Shown one piece after another: positions 1-6,027 of a stretch of DNA of 6,027 nucleotides (positions are counted from its first letter, which is position 1; every line of letters begins with the position of its first letter). Under the pieces are notes generated by a model. That model was not told where the DNA came from and did not search any database. It saw nothing but the letters and a program-made list of their open reading frames with translations. The translations under genes and the position numbers were made by a program. This stretch comes from Verrucomicrobiota bacterium (lineage in GTDB: Bacteria; Verrucomicrobiota; Verrucomicrobiia; Limisphaerales; UBA1096). Location of the stretch: positions 1-6,027 of the forward strand of contig DQOE01000190.1 in the NCBI GenBank assembly GCA_015658765.1, read 5' to 3'.

Positions 1-203
1 AGAATGAAGTGATCCACGGCGTTGGCTGCCTGTTCCGGCTTGGCCAAGCGCGGCAATTCCGGTCGACCGGGGCGCTGATAGGCCCAGTGGTCGTTCCCAG
101 CAACAACGCCCCAATGGCATAGATACACACCTGCCAATAGAATCGTGTTGAATCCAATCAACCGAACCGAATCGATACCTTTAATGGAATAAGCGGACGC
201 CAC
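1..203 (-). CDS. PSCyt2 (DUF1549) domain protein, N-terminal fragment, cut by the left edge
   Basis: Reading the minus strand from position 203 gives 67 codons that stay open to the window edge. A likely signal peptide comes first: an n-region with K8 and R14, a hydrophobic core at about residues 15-28, and a possible cleavage after VVAG at residue 36. The mature start NDHWAYQRPGRPELPR is followed by AVDHFIL, which matches the usual opening of PSCyt2/DUF1549 proteins (HWAFQPP..., then NPIDxFIL). The same N-terminal layout is found in the protein starting at 4027 (FDFWSLKPV..., NPIDHFIAAKL). There is no in-frame ATG. An in-frame TAA at 219-221 limits the start, so GTG at 203-201 is the furthest usable start. 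TTG at 161-159 is an alternative but would lose the charged n-region. I see no good Shine-Dalgarno for either. No PSCyt1 cytochrome domain sits before the DUF1549 region. The family is secreted and its biochemical role is not established. Confidence 0.8.
   Translation of the reverse strand, partial: MASAYSIKGIDSVRLIGFNTILLAGVYLCHWGVVAGNDHWAYQRPGRPELPRLAKPEQAANAVDHFI
39..48. repeat. CTTGGCCAAG palindrome, copy in the left PSCyt2 gene
   Basis: This copy extends to a 12-bp perfect palindrome, GCTTGGCCAAGC (38-49). It lies in the linker between the HWAYQ and AVDHFI motifs and is read in the frame giving Leu-Ala-Lys. Confidence 0.55.
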
Positions 204-506
204 CGTGATGGCTAAAAATTAGCGTTTCGATTCTATTTTGCAAATGGAATCAAGGAGGGGGAACAAGAGATGATTGAAATCATTCTATCAGAATAAAAAG
301 AATCCGGGGGGACCAGGTTGAAGAAACCTGCAACCCCCCCGGGGATAATTCAGAGCTAGCAATGTAAGGTTTAGTAGACACCCACGACAGCGCTTGCAGG
401 CCCACGCCGTGCGGATTGGCGGGAAAACTAGCGATCAGCCGACTCGGGTCAACACTTTTTTGTAAAAAAATGAAGTTTTTTGAGCTGTTTTTTGGGGAGA
501 AACGGC
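204..506. other. intergenic gap, AT-rich, between two minus-strand genes
   Basis: No protein-coding gene is convincing here. The longer open frames that enter this stretch on either strand are low-complexity extensions of frames shadowing the 507-2735 gene. The gap holds the terminator at 291-344, a small inverted repeat ATGATT-GA-AATCAT at 270-283, four A/T tracts at 456-493, and presumably the promoter of the left PSCyt2 gene between 204 and about 290. The best minus-strand promoter candidate is TTGCAA, then 16 bases, then TAATTT, just upstream of the GTG start, but both boxes are weak matches. Nothing resembles a tRNA or a riboswitch that I can recognise. Confidence 0.6.
291..344 (-). terminator. 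Rho-independent terminator of the beta-propeller gene
   Basis: On the minus strand an 8-bp GC stem, CCGGGGGG (342-335) with CCCCCCGG (311-304), is continued across a small internal loop by a 6-bp inner stem, CAGGTT (330-325) with AACCTG (319-314). The loop is TCTTC. The stem is followed by ATTCTTTTTATT, with five T at 299-295. This fits an intrinsic terminator for the gene ending at 507, about 165 bases upstream. It separates that gene from the left PSCyt2 gene. No T-run follows the hairpin on the plus strand, so it appears to work in one direction. The four bases between stem and T-run make it slightly imperfect. Confidence 0.65.
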
Positions 507-2735
507 TCATTCCAGGCTCCGGGGCAAAAAACCAACCGAAGTTTGGATCGAATGGGCACAGGAACAGCCGGCGCTTGTCTCCGGGGCAAGCAGCATCCCG
601 CCGGCCGAAATCAGGCTGAGCCAGCACCCGCTTCGAATACCCTCAAACTGGCTGCGCTTGTTGGTGCTCAAATCCCACATGCCGTGGTAGTAGTGCCGAA
701 AGAACATGGTGTGGTTGCTGGCGGACATCGTGCCGCAGCCGCGCCGTTCCGGCAGGTCGTCGCGCAATTCTTTACCCGTGGCCAAGTCGAACGCCCATTG
801 GTCGGAGTAATAGGTGTCGCCAATCACCACCGGGTGTTGCAGGTGTCCGCTGTGGTGTCCCTTGCCCTCCTTGTGGTGATCCTCCCAGAGGAGGCTTCCT
901 GCCGGGATGTGAACCGAGCTGCCATCCTTGGCCTTGCGCGTCTGCTCTTCCGCGGCGATCCCGAAGGTGTGATAATGTTTATCCTTGTCGGTTCCCGTGG
1001 CAACAAGCATGCCTTTGGCATAAACCAAATATGTCATGTACTGCAATTTTGAAAAGTCGTGTGGACGATCCCACCTGGACTCACCACTGTCCAGGTCCAG
1101 TGCGACGAGGTGTTGGTCGCCAAGTTGCTGAATGGGCTGTATGCCGCCTGCCATCTCAAGCGCTTTCGGCGCACGGCTCTCGATGAAATAAATCACCCGG
1201 TCGCCGATGGTGATGGTTGAGTTGACAATCGCTCCCCCTTCGTAGGTCCAGGCCCGTTCGCCGGACTTCAGGTCAACACCGAACAGCCGGTCGCTGGTCA
1301 CCCGGCTGATGAAATTTGTTTCGTATTTTTCGTACCACTCACCGTCGTCCCCAAGGTAAAGCTCTCCTTTTTTTACGCGGCTGCCAATCAACTTGCCCCC
1401 GGTCGCCGACAAATAAGCCCATTGATATTTGGCCGACTCGCCCTCCGGCACGGAAAACCGCCTGGCCCGATGCCCCGTCGCACCGTCGATCCCAATACAA
1501 TACCGGCCCTGCACGAGGTAAAGCTGATCCCCGGCCGCCACCATGTTGCTGCTGTCCCGCGGGATGTTGGCCCGGCGCATTTCCGGGCTGGAGAAACTCC
1601 ACCGGACAGTGCCGTTGTAGGCGTCCAGGCCGAACAACACCCGGTCTCCCTGCACGTAAAGGCGGCCGTTAGTTGAGAGCGGCGCGGGGTTGCGTGGGCC
1701 ACGATCCGGCATCGGGCGCGGGCCCGGTTCACCCCACCATTTCACTCCCATCTCTCCCTTCACAATGTCGTCGCCGCTGCACGAGGTGTTTTGCGCGTTG
1801 CCGTACTGGTGAGTCCATTCCCCTCCCCCGGCCAACTGGGGACGCGCATAAACGAGCCAGCGTGCCTCGCCGTTATCGGATCGAACCAAGCGGCTTCCCG
1901 CCCGGCCAAGCCAGCGTTGAACTTGGCCAAGGTCGCCCGCTTGCCCAAGCACCACCGTGCCGCCGCCCGGCACAAGATACCGGAGAGCCTCAGCACCCTT
2001 GGCGGGTGGCATTTGGCCCTCAAGCAAATGCCGCTCCGAGACAATCAAGTTGAACAGCATCGAGCCGAGAAACCGCTCGTCCAGCGACCCCTCGAGCACC
2101 GAGGCCCGAACGCCATAAACACCCGCCTCGTCTAGGGTGGCACGGATTTGCTGAACCCTCACAGCGTCCTGCTCCACCACCACCACTTGCAGGTCGGATT
2201 TGCGAATCAGTTCCAGTGCGAGACTGCCGTCCACTCCGCCCAGCACCAGGCAGTAGCCGGCACGGGCATTGGCCAACTCAAGGATTTGATCGGTCGCGAC
2301 CGACAGTTTGCTTTCTTTCCGCGATGCCGCCTGGCCGTGCGCCGCACCAGGCAGGCGATAATAAAACGATGAGTCAAATTTGTACTGTTTGCTTTGGGCA
2401 TCCTTTCCCCCGTCAATGCCAACTATCCGGTAAGTGTATTCGCCGTCGAGCGAGAGGTCGTGAACCGTTACGAGGTGACGCTTGCCCTGCTGCTTGCCGA
2501 ACAACTCCAACGATTTTCCGCCCGGCATCGACCAGCGCACACGACCGCTCATCGGCTCGTCCACCTCCCAACTGATCGTCACAGTCGTGCGATTCACCCA
2601 GTCCACAAACGGCCCATAGGCAATCTCCAACGCCTTCGGCTTGACTGCGGCCTCCACAGCCATCCCCCGAATCTCCCAAACGCAGACACAGGCAAACATC
2701 AACCCAAGACGGCAAACCACGTTGCCCATCGTCAT
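507..2735 (-). CDS. secreted FnIII-like / methyltransferase-like / PQQ-type beta-propeller protein
   Basis: About 742 residues if it starts at ATG 2735. The N-terminus has a signal peptide (R9, then hydrophobic [11 protein letters not shown]). Residues 35-106 look like a fibronectin-III or purple-acid-phosphatase N-domain ([11 protein letters not shown], then GEYTYRIVG). Residues 143-267 look like a class I SAM methyltransferase fold: motif [11 protein letters not shown] (163-172), then an acidic strand end VVVVEQD with E188 and D190. From about 306 to the end there are PQQ-type propeller blades: [13 protein letters not shown] (367-379), [13 protein letters not shown] (from 484), [13 protein letters not shown] (543-555) and [11 protein letters not shown] (from 647). 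The C-terminus carries GCGTMSAS and [11 protein letters not shown] (from 723), an ending I associate with such proteins in planctomycetes and verrucomicrobia. Substrate and activity are unknown; the propeller may only be a binding scaffold. The frame is open further upstream: TTG 2789, ATG 2762 and ATG 2729 are other starts. GGGACGG lies 7-13 bases before ATG 2729, so that start is also credible. The terminator at 291-344 ends the transcript. Confidence 0.85.
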   Translation of the reverse strand: MTMGNVVCRLGLMFACVCVWEIRGMAVEAAVKPKALEIAYGPFVDWVNRTTVTISWEVDEPMSGRVRWSMPGGKSLELFGKQQGKRHLVTVHDLSLDGEYTYRIVGIDGGKDAQSKQYKFDSSFYYRLPGAAHGQAASRKESKLSVATDQILELANARAGYCLVLGGVDGSLALELIRKSDLQVVVVEQDAVRVQQIRATLDEAGVYGVRASVLEGSLDERFLGSMLFNLIVSERHLLEGQMPPAKGAEALRYLVPGGGTVVLGQAGDLGQVQRWLGRAGSRLVRSDNGEARWLVYARPQLAGGGEWTHQYGNAQNTSCSGDDIVKGEMGVKWWGEPGPRPMPDRGPRNPAPLSTNGRLYVQGDRVLFGLDAYNGTVRWSFSSPEMRRANIPRDSSNMVAAGDQLYLVQGRYCIGIDGATGHRARRFSVPEGESAKYQWAYLSATGGKLIGSRVKKGELYLGDDGEWYEKYETNFISRVTSDRLFGVDLKSGERAWTYEGGAIVNSTITIGDRVIYFIESRAPKALEMAGGIQPIQQLGDQHLVALDLDSGESRWDRPHDFSKLQYMTYLVYAKGMLVATGTDKDKHYHTFGIAAEEQTRKAKDGSSVHIPAGSLLWEDHHKEGKGHHSGHLQHPVVIGDTYYSDQWAFDLATGKELRDDLPERRGCGTMSASNHTMFFRHYYHGMWDLSTNKRSQFEGIRSGCWLSLISAGGMLLAPETSAGCSCAHSIQTSVGFLPRSLE
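1922..1931. repeat. CTTGGCCAAG palindrome, copy in the beta-propeller gene
   Basis: It lies at the end of the methyltransferase-like region and is read on the minus strand as Leu-Gly-Gln, a different frame from the copy at 39. A one-mismatch relative, CTTGCCCAAG, follows at 1940-1949. Confidence 0.5.
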
Positions 2736-2857
2736 CCGTCCCGATAGATCAAAGGAACTCATCGCGGGGACTGTTATGGAACCAGCCAATTGCCGCCAGT
2801 CTTTTCATTAAAAGCACCGGAATTGCAACAAACACGGTTTTACGGCACAATGGGTGC
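2736..2857. promoter_or_regulatory. divergent promoter region between the beta-propeller gene and aroC
   Basis: The two genes are transcribed away from each other across about 120 bases, so both promoters must lie here or run into the coding starts. For aroC, TTGCAA at 2823-2828, a 17-base spacer and CACAAT at 2846-2851 give four of six matches to each sigma-70 box. For the minus-strand gene I see only weak TA-rich candidates around CTTTT-CATT-AAAAG (2801-2814), which is also a short inverted repeat. No clear operator or riboswitch is visible. The exact left boundary depends on which start the propeller gene uses. Confidence 0.4.
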
Positions 2858-3940
2858 ATGCCAAACACGTTTGGCCATCTGTTCCGCATCACCACCTGGG
2901 GCGAATCCCACGGGGGCGGCGTCGGCGTCGTGCTCGACGGCTGCCCGCCGCAGCTCGATCTCGACGAGTCGGACATTCAACCCGACCTCGACCGACGCCG
3001 TCCCGGCCAGTCGAAGATCGTCACGCCTCGCGACGAGGCCGACAAAGTCCAGATTCTCTCCGGCACCTTCGAGGGCAAAACCCTCGGCACACCCATCATG
3101 ATGATGGTGCACAACAAAGATTTCCGCCCCGAGGCCTACGCGGAGATGAAGACCAAATTCCGCCCCTCCCACGCCGACTACACGTACCAGCAGAAATTCG
3201 GCTACCGCAACTGGCAGGGCGGCGGCCGCTCCAGCGCGCGCGAAACCGTCGGCCGCGTTGCCGCCGGTGCCGTGGCCAAGAAACTTTTGAAACAACGCTA
3301 CGGCGTCGAAGTGTTGGCCTATGTTAAACAGGTCAAAAAAATCATTGCCGACGTCAACCCCGACAAGGTCAGGCTGCGCGATGTCGAGGCCAACATTGTC
3401 CGCTGCCCGGACAGCGCCGTCGCCGAAAAAATGATCCGGCTGATCGAGCGCACCCGCAAAGCCGGCGACACCGTCGGCGGCTTGATCGAGGGCGTCGCAC
3501 GCGGCCTGCCAGTCGGCTGGGGCGACCCGGTGTTCGACCGCCTCGAGGCCGACCTCGCCAAGGCGATGCTCAGCCTGCCCGCGTCCAAGGGCTTCGAAGT
3601 CGGCTCCGGTTTCGGTGCCATCACCATGACCGGCCGCGAGCACAACGACCCCATGCAATCCAGGCGCGGCAAGGTGCGCACGACAAAAAACGATTCCGGC
3701 GGCGTGCAGGGCGGCATCTCCAACGGCGAGACCGTCCACTTCCGCGTTGCCTTCAAGCCGGTGGCCACCGTCATGCACCAGCAGGACACCGTCGATGCGC
3801 AGTTGAAAAACACAACGCTCAAGGGCCGGGGCCGCCACGATCCGTGCGTGCTGCCGCGCGCCGTCCCGATGATCGAGGCCATGACCGCCCTCGTCCTGGC
3901 CGACCACGCCCTGCGCCACCGCGCCCAAAACGAGTGGTAG
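2858..3940 (+). CDS. aroC: chorismate synthase
   Basis: The 360-residue product is a complete, single-domain chorismate synthase of the usual bacterial length. It catalyses the last shikimate step, removing phosphate from 5-enolpyruvylshikimate-3-phosphate to give chorismate, the precursor of aromatic amino acids, folate and quinones. The enzyme needs reduced FMN and acts as a cytosolic tetramer. Visible signatures are [17 protein letters not shown] (15-31, first signature with the catalytic His), [13 protein letters not shown] (68-80), SHADYTY (104-110), [16 protein letters not shown] (123-138, second signature), [13 protein letters not shown] (278-290, FMN and substrate contacts) and [17 protein letters not shown] (326-342, third signature). 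No flavin reductase domain is fused, so an outside reductase must supply reduced flavin. ATG 2858 is chosen because the family starts with M-x-N-T/S-F-G directly before the GESH region. There is no good Shine-Dalgarno, and a possible -10 box ends only six bases before the ATG. No other shikimate gene is adjacent. Confidence 0.97.
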   Translation: MPNTFGHLFRITTWGESHGGGVGVVLDGCPPQLDLDESDIQPDLDRRRPGQSKIVTPRDEADKVQILSGTFEGKTLGTPIMMMVHNKDFRPEAYAEMKTKFRPSHADYTYQQKFGYRNWQGGGRSSARETVGRVAAGAVAKKLLKQRYGVEVLAYVKQVKKIIADVNPDKVRLRDVEANIVRCPDSAVAEKMIRLIERTRKAGDTVGGLIEGVARGLPVGWGDPVFDRLEADLAKAMLSLPASKGFEVGSGFGAITMTGREHNDPMQSRRGKVRTTKNDSGGVQGGISNGETVHFRVAFKPVATVMHQQDTVDAQLKNTTLKGRGRHDPCVLPRAVPMIEAMTALVLADHALRHRAQNEW

Positions 3941-3948
3941 CCGCCGCG

Positions 3949-3958
3949 CTTGGCCAAG
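3949..3958. repeat. CTTGGCCAAG palindrome, intergenic copy
   Basis: Perfect 10-bp palindrome lying in the 86-base gap between aroC (ends 3940) and the next gene (starts 4027), where it cannot reflect a protein constraint. It sits in the context GCGCTTGGCCAAGACGCGC. I see no convincing terminator in this gap: the nearby GTGC-TTG-GCAC hairpin is only four base pairs and has just a short T4 run after it. That leaves open whether aroC and the downstream gene are co-transcribed. Confidence 0.6.
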
Positions 3959-4026
3959 ACGCGCTTGATTTCCCCTCGTGCTTGGCACACCTTTTCCGGT
4001 TCTCAACCTAGTGGGAACATCAGTTG

Positions 4027-6027
4027 ATGAATTGGCAACATAAAATCATTCTTGCTGCAGTGCTGCTTTCGCTTGGCCAAGGGTTACTGGGTGGCGAAAG
4101 TGAATCGGCCAACCCGGATAGTGATGCTTTCGATTTCTGGTCGCTGAAACCGGTCGTCCGGCATGCCTTGCCGGCGCTTGGCCAGGCGGATCGCGACTGG
4201 GCGCGGAATCCTATCGACCACTTTATCGCCGCCAAGCTGGCTGAAAAAAATCTCACCCACTCGCTTGAAGCCAACCGCCGGACGCTGATTCGCCGCGTCT
4301 GTTACGACCTTATCGGCCTGCCCCCTGACCCATCAGAAATCGACGCGTTCCTCAGCGACCCCGATCCGTTGGCCTACGAAAAACTCGTCGAAAAACTTCT
4401 CGCCACACCTGGCTACGGCGAACGCTGGGCGCGCCACTGGCTCGACGTTGTCCACTACGGTGACACACACGGCTACGACAAGGACAAGCTCCGCCCCAAC
4501 GCCTGGCCGTATCGCGACTATGTCATCCGCGCATTCAACAGCGACAAACCGTACGACCTGTTCGTGCGCGAGCAGGTCGCCGGCGATGCGCTTTATCCCG
4601 ACACTCGCGACGGCATCGAGGCGACAGGATTCATCTCGGCCGGCCCGTGGGATTTCATCGGCCATGCCGAGGTGCCGGAAACCAAGCTCGACGGCCGTAT
4701 CGCCCGCAACATCGACCGCGACGACATGGTGAAAAATACGATGAACACCTTCATCAGCACTACCGTGCAATGCGCCCGCTGCCACGACCACAAGTTCGAT
4801 GCGATCAACATGACCGACTACTACCGGATGCAGGCCGTGTACGCCGCGCTCGACCGCGCCGACCGTGAGTACCACCCCGATCCCGTGATCGCCAAACAAC
4901 TCGCCACACTCAAAGCCGAGGTTGACCGGCATCAATCCGAACTCATAAACATCGAGACCGAGATCAGTAAAAAAGGGGGAGATAAACTCGTTGCGCTCGA
5001 CAAGCAACTCGAGTCGCTCCGCAAGCAATCTAAAACGAGCAACCGCCCCGAGTTCGGTTACCACAGCCAGATCAGCGCCGAGCAGGACGTGAGCAAGTGG
5101 GTGCAGGTGGACCTTGGCCAGGCGCAGTCCATCGAACAAGTCACGCTCATCGGCACGAGTGACAACTTCAACAACATCGGTGACGGCTTCGGCTTTCCAG
5201 TGCGCTACAAAATTGAGGCATCAAGCGATACGACGTTTGAGAGCGGCGTCACGGTTGTCGCCGACAAAACCAAGGCCGACGAGCCAAACCCCGGCGTTGC
5301 GCCGCTGCATTTCAAATCGCCAAACCTCAACGCGCGTTACGTCCGCGTCACCGCGACCAAGCTGGCCAAGCGCAGCGGCGATTATATTTTTGCGCTGGCC
5401 GAGCTTCGCTTACTCAACGCCAACGGTGACAACCTCGCGAAAGGCAAAACCATCACCGCGCTCGACTCCATCGAGTCACCGGTTCGCTGGCGAAAAAGCA
5501 ATTTGGTCGATGCCCTCTACCCCGGCAAGGCGAGCGATCCCGCCATTGCAAAGGAACTGGAAGTTCTTGTGAGCGTACGGGATAAGTTGGTCCAATCCAT
5601 CCTTTCCGGTGAAATTGCCGCCAAGCGGAATGCCGCCAAGGCAGGCTTGGCCAAGGCCGAGGCGGCACTCAAAAAAATGCCCAAGCCAATGCGCGTTTAC
5701 GCCGGAACAATCCATAAGGGAAGTGGTTCCTTTCGCGGCACCGGCAATGAAGGCGGCAAGCCCCGCGCCATTCGCGTACTCCACCGTGGCGACATGAGCC
5801 AACCGCGTGATGAAGTTGCTCCCGGCACGTTGCGTTTGGGCAAGCGCGATGCCGGCACGTTTAAACTCTCCAACACGCACAGGGAAAGTGACCGCCGAAT
5901 CGCCCTCGCCCGTTGGCTGACAAAAAAAGATCATCCGCTCACGTGGCGATCGATCGTCAACCGCGTTTGGCAGTACCACTTCGGCACCGGGATCGTCGCG
6001 ACACCAAACGATTTCGGCCGCATGGGC
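4027..6027 (+). CDS. secreted PSCyt2 - discoidin-like - PSD1 (DUF1549/DUF1553) protein, cut by the right edge
   Basis: The frame is open for 667 codons to the window end. Residues 1-24 form a signal peptide (K6, then IILAAVLLSL, cleavage near GLLGG). PSCyt2/DUF1549 spans about 37-290: FDFWSLKPV, NPIDHFIAAKL, LIGLPPDPSEID, RWARHWLDVVHYGDTHGYDKDK (133-154) and CARCHDHKFD (249-258). The last contains a CxxCH motif typical of the family, often read as a possible haem c site. A coiled-coil-like stretch follows (about 296-337). Residues 342 to about 460 form a discoidin-like (F5/8 type C) domain: WVQVDLGQ, FNNIGDGFGFPVRYKIEAS, RYVRVTATKL, ALAELRLLN. After a second helical linker comes VYAGTIHKGSGSFRGTG, then the start of PSD1/DUF1553 at about 623 (RRIALARWLT, IVNRVWQYHFGTGIVATPNDFGRMG). 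No PSCyt1 domain is present at the N-terminus. ATG 4027 has GGGA 10 bases upstream; TTG 4024 is also in frame. Family function is unproven; the discoidin-like part suggests carbohydrate or surface binding, which is inference. Confidence 0.9.
   Translation, partial: MNWQHKIILAAVLLSLGQGLLGGESESANPDSDAFDFWSLKPVVRHALPALGQADRDWARNPIDHFIAAKLAEKNLTHSLEANRRTLIRRVCYDLIGLPPDPSEIDAFLSDPDPLAYEKLVEKLLATPGYGERWARHWLDVVHYGDTHGYDKDKLRPNAWPYRDYVIRAFNSDKPYDLFVREQVAGDALYPDTRDGIEATGFISAGPWDFIGHAEVPETKLDGRIARNIDRDDMVKNTMNTFISTTVQCARCHDHKFDAINMTDYYRMQAVYAALDRADREYHPDPVIAKQLATLKAEVDRHQSELINIETEISKKGGDKLVALDKQLESLRKQSKTSNRPEFGYHSQISAEQDVSKWVQVDLGQAQSIEQVTLIGTSDNFNNIGDGFGFPVRYKIEASSDTTFESGVTVVADKTKADEPNPGVAPLHFKSPNLNARYVRVTATKLAKRSGDYIFALAELRLLNANGDNLAKGKTITALDSIESPVRWRKSNLVDALYPGKASDPAIAKELEVLVSVRDKLVQSILSGEIAAKRNAAKAGLAKAEAALKKMPKPMRVYAGTIHKGSGSFRGTGNEGGKPRAIRVLHRGDMSQPRDEVAPGTLRLGKRDAGTFKLSNTHRESDRRIALARWLTKKDHPLTWRSIVNRVWQYHFGTGIVATPNDFGRMG
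4072..4081. repeat. CTTGGCCAAG palindrome, copy in a signal-peptide region
   Basis: It lies 45 bases into the right PSCyt2 gene and encodes Leu-Gly-Gln inside the hydrophobic core of the signal peptide, where residue choice is loose. A near copy, CTTGGCCAGG, follows at 4177-4186. Confidence 0.5.
5646..5655. repeat. CTTGGCCAAG palindrome, copy in an alanine/lysine-rich linker
   Basis: It is read as Leu-Ala-Lys within the helical Ala/Lys-rich linker before the PSD1 part of the right PSCyt2 protein. Near copies in the same gene are CTTGGCCAGG at 5113-5122 and GCTGGCCAAG at 5361-5370. Confidence 0.5.

Noticed and set aside
304..342. The GC-rich hairpin as part of a CRISPR or mobile-element end
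   Set aside because: It occurs once, has no direct repeats or transposase nearby, and its T-run fits a terminator.
280..627. 115-codon minus-strand open frame spanning the end of the propeller gene and the gap
   Set aside because: Half of it is an alternate frame of the GCSC C-terminal region, the rest reads through the A/T tracts and the terminator hairpin, and no start signal is visible.
480..1052. 190-codon plus-strand open frame opposite the 3' part of the propeller gene
   Set aside because: The minus strand encodes conserved propeller motifs here; the plus-strand product has no recognisable features.
2840..4006. 388-codon open frame on the minus strand, antisense to aroC
   Set aside because: It lies opposite the unmistakable aroC. 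Its product is an Ala/Gly/Val/Asp/His-rich mix without any recognisable domain, as expected from the complement of GC-rich third positions.
3990..4015. GTGC-TTG-GCAC hairpin followed by TTTT as a terminator of aroC
   Set aside because: Four base pairs with a three-base loop and a short T run are too weak to call.
4968..4979. A6G5 run as a programmed frameshift site in the PSCyt2 gene
   Set aside because: The codon phase is AAA AAA GGG, not the X XXY YYZ phase needed for -1 slippage, and the zero frame continues into well-conserved motifs.
4333..5139. 268-codon open frame on the minus strand, antisense to the right PSCyt2 gene
   Set aside because: Its Val/Ala/Gly/His-rich composition without motifs marks it as a shadow of the PSCyt2 reading frame.

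Overview
The window looks like part of a chromosome from the Planctomycetota-Verrucomicrobiota-Chlamydiota (PVC) group, more likely a free-living Verrucomicrobiota than a planctomycete. The evidence is two secreted proteins of the PSCyt2/PSD1 type (DUF1549/DUF1553), which are expanded mainly in these phyla, and a secreted PQQ-like beta-propeller protein of a style common in the same bacteria. Coding DNA is GC-rich and the left intergenic gap is clearly AT-richer. The phylum call rests on protein style and not on a marker-gene tree.

Layout. (1) Positions 1-203, minus strand: the first 67 codons of a PSCyt2 (DUF1549) protein that starts at GTG and runs off the left edge. (2) 204-506: a non-coding gap with a strong minus-strand intrinsic terminator (291-344), phased A/T tracts, and a tiny plus-strand ORF behind a perfect Shine-Dalgarno sequence. 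(3) 507 to about 2735, minus strand: a secreted three-part protein with a fibronectin-III-like domain, a class I methyltransferase-like fold and a PQQ-type beta-propeller. (4) 2736-2857: a divergent promoter region. (5) 2858-3940, plus strand: aroC, chorismate synthase, complete with all signature motifs. (6) 4027-6027, plus strand: a secreted PSCyt2 - discoidin-like (F5/8C) - PSD1 protein, cut by the right edge after 667 codons.

How the genes fit together. Transcription diverges at about 2.8 kb. The propeller gene ends at its own terminator before the left PSCyt2 gene, so that gene probably has its own promoter. aroC and the right PSCyt2 gene are co-directional with an 86-base gap. aroC is a cytosolic housekeeping enzyme of the shikimate pathway. 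The other three products are predicted to be exported and belong to the large, poorly characterised PVC repertoire of surface or periplasmic proteins. I see no functional link between aroC and its neighbours.

The most striking feature not explained by the genes is a 10-bp perfect palindrome, CTTGGCCAAG. It occurs five times, in different reading frames and once between genes, and resembles a highly iterated palindrome such as cyanobacterial HIP1. I see no CRISPR, tRNA, rRNA, insertion sequence, phage or defence module.
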